From contig JAEZXR010000098.1 in assembly GCA_023419605.1 (NCBI GenBank), positions 29,215-93,214 on the forward strand: a DNA stretch of 64,000 nucleotides, in the 5' to 3' direction. Positions 58,925 to 64,000 of the stretch are shown here, in pieces. The notes under the pieces are model-generated. The model was given only the letters and a program-made list of their open reading frames with translations. It was not told the DNA's origin and searched no databases. Position 1 is the stretch's first letter. The number at the start of each line of letters is the position of its first letter. This DNA is from Bacillota bacterium. GTDB taxonomy: Bacteria; Bacillota; Clostridia; Acetivibrionales; JAEZXR01. The position numbers and the translations under genes are program-made.

Positions 58925-59884
58925 TTATAAAATGGATACATCCACAGCCTTCTTTGAAATCCAGTTTGTCATAAACACCAGCCCCAGTCCGATGACCGAT
59001 TTCATTAAGCCAATGGCAGCGCCGTAGGAGTACCTGCCCAGTTGTATGCCGTATTTATAGGCATAGGTATCGATTACTTCGTAATAGTCCCGGGTTTGGC
59101 TGTTCCCCAGCAGTAGCTGCTGCTCAAAGCCTGCATTCAGGATACCGCCGATCTGCAATATCAGAAGCAGTATAATGGTAGGTTTTATTCCCGGCAAAGT
59201 AATGTGCCATATCATTCCGAACCGGTCCAATCCGTCCACAGCGCCCGCCTGGTAAAGTTCTCCGTCAATGCCCGCAATGGCCGACAGGTAGATGATGGAT
59301 CCCCAGCCAATTCCCTTCCATATGTTTGAAAATGTAATCAGCCACCAGAAATACTTTCCTGTACTGAGAAACCCGATGGGATGGCTTGTCAATCCTAATT
59401 TTACAGCAATCTCATTAACCACCCCGTCTGTACCCAAAAGGGTAAATAGAATACTGGAAACCACCACCCAGGATACAAAATGGGGCATATACGATACGGT
59501 CTGGGCAAATCGCTTGAAGCGGTTAAAAACCAGCTCATTAAGCAGGATGGCCAGAATGATGGGCGCCGGAAAACCAAACAGCAAATCCAGGCCGCTGACG
59601 GCCAGGGTATTCCGGAGAACAATTCCGATATCCGGTGAATTGAAGAATTGCTTAAAATAGGTCAGGCCGGCCCAATCACAGGATAGAAAAGGCTTTCCGG
59701 GAATATATTTTAAAAAGGCAATGATAATCCCATACATGGGATAATAGGCAAAGGTGGCAACCCACGCGACGAGTGGGATGGAGAGAAGCCAAATCTGTTT
59801 TTCCTTTTTGAAGGTTCTCAGGATCCTTTTTATTTTCCTTTCTGTGGATGCGCCAGGTCTGTGATTTACAATAATATCACTCAT
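58925..59884 (-). CDS. Oligosaccharide ABC permease, LplB/YtcQ-partner type
   Basis: 319 aa. IWLLSIPLVAWVATFAYYPM start of the membrane part, YQAGAVDGLDRFGMIWHITLP as the ATPase-contact loop, and GAAIGLMKSVIGLGLVFMTN late. ATG at 59884 is preceded by AAAGGA at 11 nt; a TTG two codons earlier has better spacing, so the start is uncertain. Middle gene of the operon binding protein-LplB-LplC. Confidence 0.93.
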   Translation of the reverse strand: MSDIIVNHRPGASTERKIKRILRTFKKEKQIWLLSIPLVAWVATFAYYPMYGIIIAFLKYIPGKPFLSCDWAGLTYFKQFFNSPDIGIVLRNTLAVSGLDLLFGFPAPIILAILLNELVFNRFKRFAQTVSYMPHFVSWVVVSSILFTLLGTDGVVNEIAVKLGLTSHPIGFLSTGKYFWWLITFSNIWKGIGWGSIIYLSAIAGIDGELYQAGAVDGLDRFGMIWHITLPGIKPTIILLLILQIGGILNAGFEQQLLLGNSQTRDYYEVIDTYAYKYGIQLGRYSYGAAIGLMKSVIGLGLVFMTNWISKKAVDVSIL

Positions 59885-60028
59885 AATCAAATGCGTCCTT
59901 TACTCTATTGATATTGTCCAGCTCCGGCATTGTCCGGAGAAAACATCCATGAATTCAGGCCGGAAAAGTTCCAACCTTTCTCCCCCTCTCCCGCCCGTAT
60001 CCATGGTACCGACCTCTATTCGACAGAA

Positions 60029-61672
60029 TTATTTCCATGCTTCCAGATTCTTTTTGTATTCTTTCGAATAGAATTTCTCCAGTTCTTTAACTCCTGCTTT
60101 ATTCAGCTTTTGCCTCATTTCCATAAACCGCGCTTCACATTCTGCTTCGGTTTTTGCCATGACGGCATTTGCAAAGCCCGCCAGTGAAATATCTTTGACC
60201 TGCTGGTTAATGACTGTCACGGAATTATCGGAGGGCAAGGAGATGGATAAAAGCGCTGAGAAGTCAAACATGGAATCCTTCAGATTTTCATCTTTGAACT
60301 TAAACCACTTATCCGGAAAATCCTGGTCAAACCATGCACTGGTTCCGTCTTCCCGGAAGTTTTGCCCCGTTACCATCCAGAAGGATACACCGCCGTTGGC
60401 ATCAAAAGCAGCCTGGTCAAACTTTCCGTTGGTCAAGGTTTGTGTGATTTTTTCATTCCACGACCATTTGGAGCCGTCATAGTTCCATGCAGAATTGTCC
60501 TTATTGGGGACTCCCCAGGATAAAAGCTTCATGCCCAAATCCGACATTTCAAAGTTCCACCATTTCATCACATTTTCCGGCTGTTTGCATTTGTCTGTAA
60601 TGATGGTTCTTCCCCATCCCATGGTGTTTTTGGGATTCAAATAGGATTTTTCCGCAGTGGGAGCTTTTATGCTGTAATGGGTAAAGCGCATGTCATCGTT
60701 GAAATCCGGCTTGGTTTTCATCCATACCAGATTCCCCGCATCCTTGGTGACCCACCAATTGGCAAAATGTCCTGCATACCGCTCATTGGTGCATTTGGTC
60801 ATCCAATCGTCTCTTTTCTGGGTAAAGGAATCAGGGTCCAGCAGCCCTTCACGGGCAAAGCGATTATACCACTTGGTGAACTCAAGCCCCTCGTTTGTAT
60901 TGGACCAATGCGTAAGGGTGTAATCCGCGACTTCCTTCCAGCCGTACTTCAATCCCCATACGCCGCCCAGCTGTTCGATAATCTTGTCATCCTTCCAGGT
61001 TCCCAGGGCATAGGTTTTATCGCCGTTTGCATTTTTAGGATGCTTTTCCACCAGCTTCTTCAGGACTTCATAGTATTCATCCGGCGTTGAAAATTTTGGG
61101 GACCCGATCTCCTTATACCAGTCCAGGCGCACCTGAGCGCCATTATCTGCGATGGGAAGGAGCCCCCAGCCTACAGGCAGGATAAAGATTTTTCCCTCTG
61201 CATTTTTATATCGCTTGAGATAATCTCCCATTTGCTTCTTGACCTCAGGTCCAACCTTGTCGATGAGCGGGGTCAACTCCTGGGCTTTTCCCAGGTCCGC
61301 CCATTTTTGTGCTTCTGTGGCATTCATGTTGGAGATGATTTCGGGATAATCGTTGGAAGCCAGCATCAGGTTCAGCTTTTCCACCATATCGGTATCATAC
61401 ACGATTTTATTGATCTTGACATTGAACTTATCCAGGATATACTGACCGATTTCTTTGGAATTTTTCGTCGCTGTATCCGGATTATCCTGGCCTACGTAAT
61501 ACGTAAGCTCCAATGTTTTGGCAGGGACCTCCCATCCGAACTCATTTACCTTTCCCGGAGCCACCGAACCTTCCGCCTGGGTTCCTTCCTTTTCGCCCTT
61601 GGACGAACTGCAGCCCGAAAATGGGATGAGAGCCATCATCAGCACCAGCAGCAGAACACCTGATTTTTTCAT
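60029..61672 (-). CDS. Oligosaccharide-binding lipoprotein, LplA/YtcQ type
   Basis: 547 aa. Lipobox PFSGC (Cys ~20), Gly/Glu-rich linker, then a family 1 extracellular solute-binding fold of the long type found with LplBC permeases (QYILDKFNVKINKIVYDTDM; LPVGWGLLPIADNGAQVRLD; MGWGRTIITDKC). GAAGGAGG precedes ATG. It is divergent from a YesM-type kinase gene, which is the usual regulator setting. Sugar unknown; the GH127 gene suggests arabinose-containing glycans. Confidence 0.93.
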   Translation of the reverse strand: MKKSGVLLLVLMMALIPFSGCSSSKGEKEGTQAEGSVAPGKVNEFGWEVPAKTLELTYYVGQDNPDTATKNSKEIGQYILDKFNVKINKIVYDTDMVEKLNLMLASNDYPEIISNMNATEAQKWADLGKAQELTPLIDKVGPEVKKQMGDYLKRYKNAEGKIFILPVGWGLLPIADNGAQVRLDWYKEIGSPKFSTPDEYYEVLKKLVEKHPKNANGDKTYALGTWKDDKIIEQLGGVWGLKYGWKEVADYTLTHWSNTNEGLEFTKWYNRFAREGLLDPDSFTQKRDDWMTKCTNERYAGHFANWWVTKDAGNLVWMKTKPDFNDDMRFTHYSIKAPTAEKSYLNPKNTMGWGRTIITDKCKQPENVMKWWNFEMSDLGMKLLSWGVPNKDNSAWNYDGSKWSWNEKITQTLTNGKFDQAAFDANGGVSFWMVTGQNFREDGTSAWFDQDFPDKWFKFKDENLKDSMFDFSALLSISLPSDNSVTVINQQVKDISLAGFANAVMAKTEAECEARFMEMRQKLNKAGVKELEKFYSKEYKKNLEAWK

Positions 61673-61982
61673 ATTATTCCTCCTTCACAATTCGTTTGTG
61701 CATTTTAATCATATAACAACAAGGAAGGGGGTGTCAGTTGAATATTTCTATTTTTAGTGTAATTTAACTAAATAAAGTTGAAAATCATGTGCATTTTTTG
61801 TATAGTTATAATATGAAATTTTATTGCAGCGACAAACAGCGCTTATTTATCACTGCTTTCAGAGGCTGTAAAGGACAGGTTCCTTTGCTGCCTCCTTATA
61901 AGGCGGGCAGCCGGATATTTCACTTAAAATTCATTTTTACATGAGGAATTTAAGTATTACAAAATGATTTATAGGAGGCCTT
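61673..61982. promoter_or_regulatory. Divergent promoter region of binding protein and kinase genes
   Basis: 310 nt without a gene. It holds an inverted repeat AAAGGA-CAGGT-TCCTTT inside AGGCTGT ... GCTGCCT (61862-61895) and A/T-rich promoter-like DNA near 61740-61820. Confidence 0.45.
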
Positions 61983-63800
61983 ATGTTGGAAGTAGTACCG
62001 AAACTAAACAAAATAAGTTTTAAAAACAAGCTGCTGCTATCCTACATCCTTTTGATCAGCATTCCCCTTATCATCAGCGGCATCCTGATTTATAAGCAAT
62101 TTCTGGTATCTTTCAGGGAGAACTCCTCTACTATGGTAAATCAACGGTTGAACCAGGAAGTCAACAGCATCAACGAAACCCTGCTGGCAGTCGAGAAGGT
62201 CGGATTTCAACTGGCCTCCAATGATGCCCTGGCTTTATTCCTCAACGATACCTATCTCCCTACCAGCATGGATTCCTATGAAGCCATGAAGAATAAGATC
62301 ATTCCGCTTTTCACCTGGGCTAAAAACACGACTACTGTTGTAAAAAATATTAATGTTCTTACTTTTAATGGCAGCATATCGGAAATCGAGATGTTTAACC
62401 ATGCTCCCAGGTTCGAAAACGAAATATGGTTTCAGGATATGCGGGAAAAAACCAGCCTGGGCATTCCTTATTGGGAAACGTACCACCTGCAGCGGATGTA
62501 TCGCAGTTTTAGCAGCATCAACGCCACCCCTTCCCCCATCTATTCATTGTTTTGTACGGTAGCTCCGGTGTATAAGGCAAATACGACCTATTTGGAACTG
62601 GAGGTCAGTTCCAAACTGCTCTTCGATTCTCTGAACCTTTCTCCTGTGGGCAAAAGCGGATTTTTCACCGTACTTAGCCCGGAGGGTGGCTTATTATACG
62701 GTCCGGATAATTCATTGGTGAATTCCCTGGTCCATGACGCAGGTTTTCTTTCCAATTTGAAGGAGTCCGGCGGGGAGGAGAATTTCACCCTGGATGGGAA
62801 AAACCATATGCTCTATTACCAGAAAATCCAAAAGCTGGACGCTTACGTAGTAGGAATCGTACCCACCATTGAAATAACGGAGTTTTTTAATAATACGAAA
62901 AACAATATTCTTTTAACCATTGGCATTACCTTTCTATTCCTATTGGTCCTGGCTTATTATCTGGGAAATTTATTAACGAAGAAAATCAAAAAGATCACAC
63001 GGGCTTTCAGAAAATTCCAGGAAGGTAATTTCGATACCCGGATTTCTGTAAAAGGCTCGGACGAACTGGATAAACTGGGTCTGGACTTTAATACAATGGC
63101 TTCCAGCATCCACGAGCTCATCAACAAGGTGTATAAAGCGGAAATTGCACAAAAGCAGGCTGAGCTTGCTGCACTCCAGGCACAAATCAACCCTCATTTC
63201 ATCTATAATACGCTGGAATCGCTGAAAATGCTGGCAGAACTTCATGATGAGGATGAAATATCCGACGGTCTGACAGCACTGGGTAACCTGATGCGGCAAA
63301 ATACCTATACGGAAAACCATCAGATCGACATCGGCACCGAGCTGGAAAATCTTTTGGATTACGTGAAAATCCAAAACATTATCCACAATAACAAAATCAG
63401 CCTTCTGTGCCGCGTACAGGAGGAAGTCCGGCAGTACAGGATTTTAAACCTGATCTTGCAGCCCATTGTAGAAAACTGCATTATACACGGTTTTAATGAA
63501 AAGCGGGAAGGCATCCTCCTATCGATTTATGGGGAAAAAACCGATGGCAGCATCTACCTGACCCTTCATGACAATGGCATCGGCATTGCTCCGGAGAAGC
63601 TAAAAGAACTGAATGCGCTGCTGCACCACCAGGCCGAAGCAACCCCCTCACAATCCCATAACAAAGGCGTGGGTCTCATGAACGTGCATCGGCGCATCCA
63701 GCTTTATTTCGGCCCCGAGTATGGAGTGAATGTAGAAAGCATCGCAAACGAAGGTACCACCATAACAGTAAAAATTCCTTCCCTGCTTGGAGATTCCTAA
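61983..63800 (+). CDS. Sensor histidine kinase, YesM/LytS-like (HisK_5 type)
   Basis: 605 aa. Membrane helix ~16-38, an extracytoplasmic dCache-like sensor (~39-300), helix 2 ~302-323, HAMP (~325-377), then AQINPHFIYNTLESLKMLAE (phosphoacceptor His ~405) and an ATPase domain with PIVENCIIHGF, LHDNGIGI and GVGLMNVHRRI. Partners are normally AraC-type response regulators in the next gene; none starts before the window end. ATAGGAGG precedes ATG. Divergent from the LplABC operon, which it probably controls. Confidence 0.93.
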   Translation: MLEVVPKLNKISFKNKLLLSYILLISIPLIISGILIYKQFLVSFRENSSTMVNQRLNQEVNSINETLLAVEKVGFQLASNDALALFLNDTYLPTSMDSYEAMKNKIIPLFTWAKNTTTVVKNINVLTFNGSISEIEMFNHAPRFENEIWFQDMREKTSLGIPYWETYHLQRMYRSFSSINATPSPIYSLFCTVAPVYKANTTYLELEVSSKLLFDSLNLSPVGKSGFFTVLSPEGGLLYGPDNSLVNSLVHDAGFLSNLKESGGEENFTLDGKNHMLYYQKIQKLDAYVVGIVPTIEITEFFNNTKNNILLTIGITFLFLLVLAYYLGNLLTKKIKKITRAFRKFQEGNFDTRISVKGSDELDKLGLDFNTMASSIHELINKVYKAEIAQKQAELAALQAQINPHFIYNTLESLKMLAELHDEDEISDGLTALGNLMRQNTYTENHQIDIGTELENLLDYVKIQNIIHNNKISLLCRVQEEVRQYRILNLILQPIVENCIIHGFNEKREGILLSIYGEKTDGSIYLTLHDNGIGIAPEKLKELNALLHHQAEATPSQSHNKGVGLMNVHRRIQLYFGPEYGVNVESIANEGTTITVKIPSLLGDS

Positions 63801-63846
63801 TGCCTCTTCACTCTTACTCTTTATATCTACGGCAGGGAGAGTATAA

Positions 63847-64000
63847 GTTAACGCGTTGTGCTAGCTTAGCATGAAGTATCATTCCAGACAGTTTCAATAG
63901 CATCGAAAAGATGCTTTCGAGGGAAATGTCTCTAGGGGCCGAGCATGAAAGCCCTTTCCTCAGAGGTATTCCTTAAGGGTCAGGAGAAACTGTCTTCCAT
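63847..64000 (+). ncRNA. Structured repeat element, copy 3 (cut by window end)
   Basis: Nearly identical to copy 2 through the core (AGACAGTTTCAATAGCATCG; GGGAAATGTCTCTAGGGG; AGAGGTATTCCTTAAGGG; CTGTCTTCCAT). The left arm TTAACGCGTTGTGCTAGCTT differs but still complements the right arm type of copy 2. The right arm is beyond the edge. Confidence 0.65.

Noticed and set aside
1..64000. CRISPR arrays, tRNA, rRNA, insertion-sequence transposases
   Set aside because: No regular repeat-spacer pattern, no tRNA-like cloverleaf ends or rRNA stretches, and no transposase motifs were found by reading.

Overview
The window reads as chromosomal DNA of an anaerobic, sugar-degrading member of the Clostridia. 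The signs are bifunctional AdhE behind a Rex-like site, rubrerythrin with a PerR/Fur regulator, FeoAB with a Cys-rich FeoB-associated peptide, a nitrogenase-like gene set, KdpFABC with a kinase-less KdpD, many glycoside/ABC-import genes of Lachnospiraceae/Paenibacillus style, and strong AGGAGG-type ribosome sites. I see no rRNA, tRNA, CRISPR array, phage or insertion-sequence gene.

Layout. 1-6.8 kb: a cut-off Orn/Lys/Arg decarboxylase, an aldo/keto reductase with a ferredoxin tail, adhE, a lipoate ligase and an SDR oxidoreductase. 6.9-10 kb: threonine-to-glycine genes tdh-kbl, divergent from an XRE-cupin regulator. 10-19 kb: a secreted stalk-domain protein, rtcB-rnz (RNA repair and tRNA 3' processing), an AraC regulator divergent from a GH29 fucosidase, two membrane proteins of unknown role and an acetyl-xylan-esterase-like enzyme. 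18.8-27.6 kb: potassium block, with a KdpD N-terminal protein facing kdpFABC, three microproteins not usually annotated (KdpF and two others), and a histidine kinase/response regulator pair whose regulator lacks a DNA-binding domain. 27.8-31.3 kb: ApbE, SPFH protein plus ribbon-helix-helix protein, perR-rbr. 31.4-35.4 kb: feo operon, and dedA behind a yybP-ykoY (Mn) riboswitch.

35.6-44.6 kb is the most interesting operon. Under two Fur boxes it runs DUF2325 protein - flavodoxin - DUF3793 protein - FecB/CD/CD/E-type importer - NifH-like - NifD-like - NifK-like. No FeMo-cofactor assembly genes are present here, so this is probably a nitrogenase-like reductase of unassigned function, tied to iron starvation and to import of a metal chelate or tetrapyrrole. 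45-54.6 kb: an HxlR regulator/DUF1858 pair, a sugar ABC system with two RbsA-type ATPases and a DeoR regulator, and a nitroreductase whose upstream region copies the HxlR-gene operator region. 54.8-64 kb: an OYE-family oxidoreductase, a GH127 arabinofuranosidase, an LplABC-type oligosaccharide importer and a YesM-type sensor kinase.

Two repeat families deserve follow-up. The first is a roughly 175-190-nt structured element present three times (18.5 kb minus, 54.6 kb plus, 63.8 kb plus, the last cut by the window end). It has a conserved core and stems that change in a compensatory way, which suggests an RNA. The second is an 80-100-nt stem-loop found three times in gene-to-gene gaps of ABC-transporter and nitrogenase-like operons.
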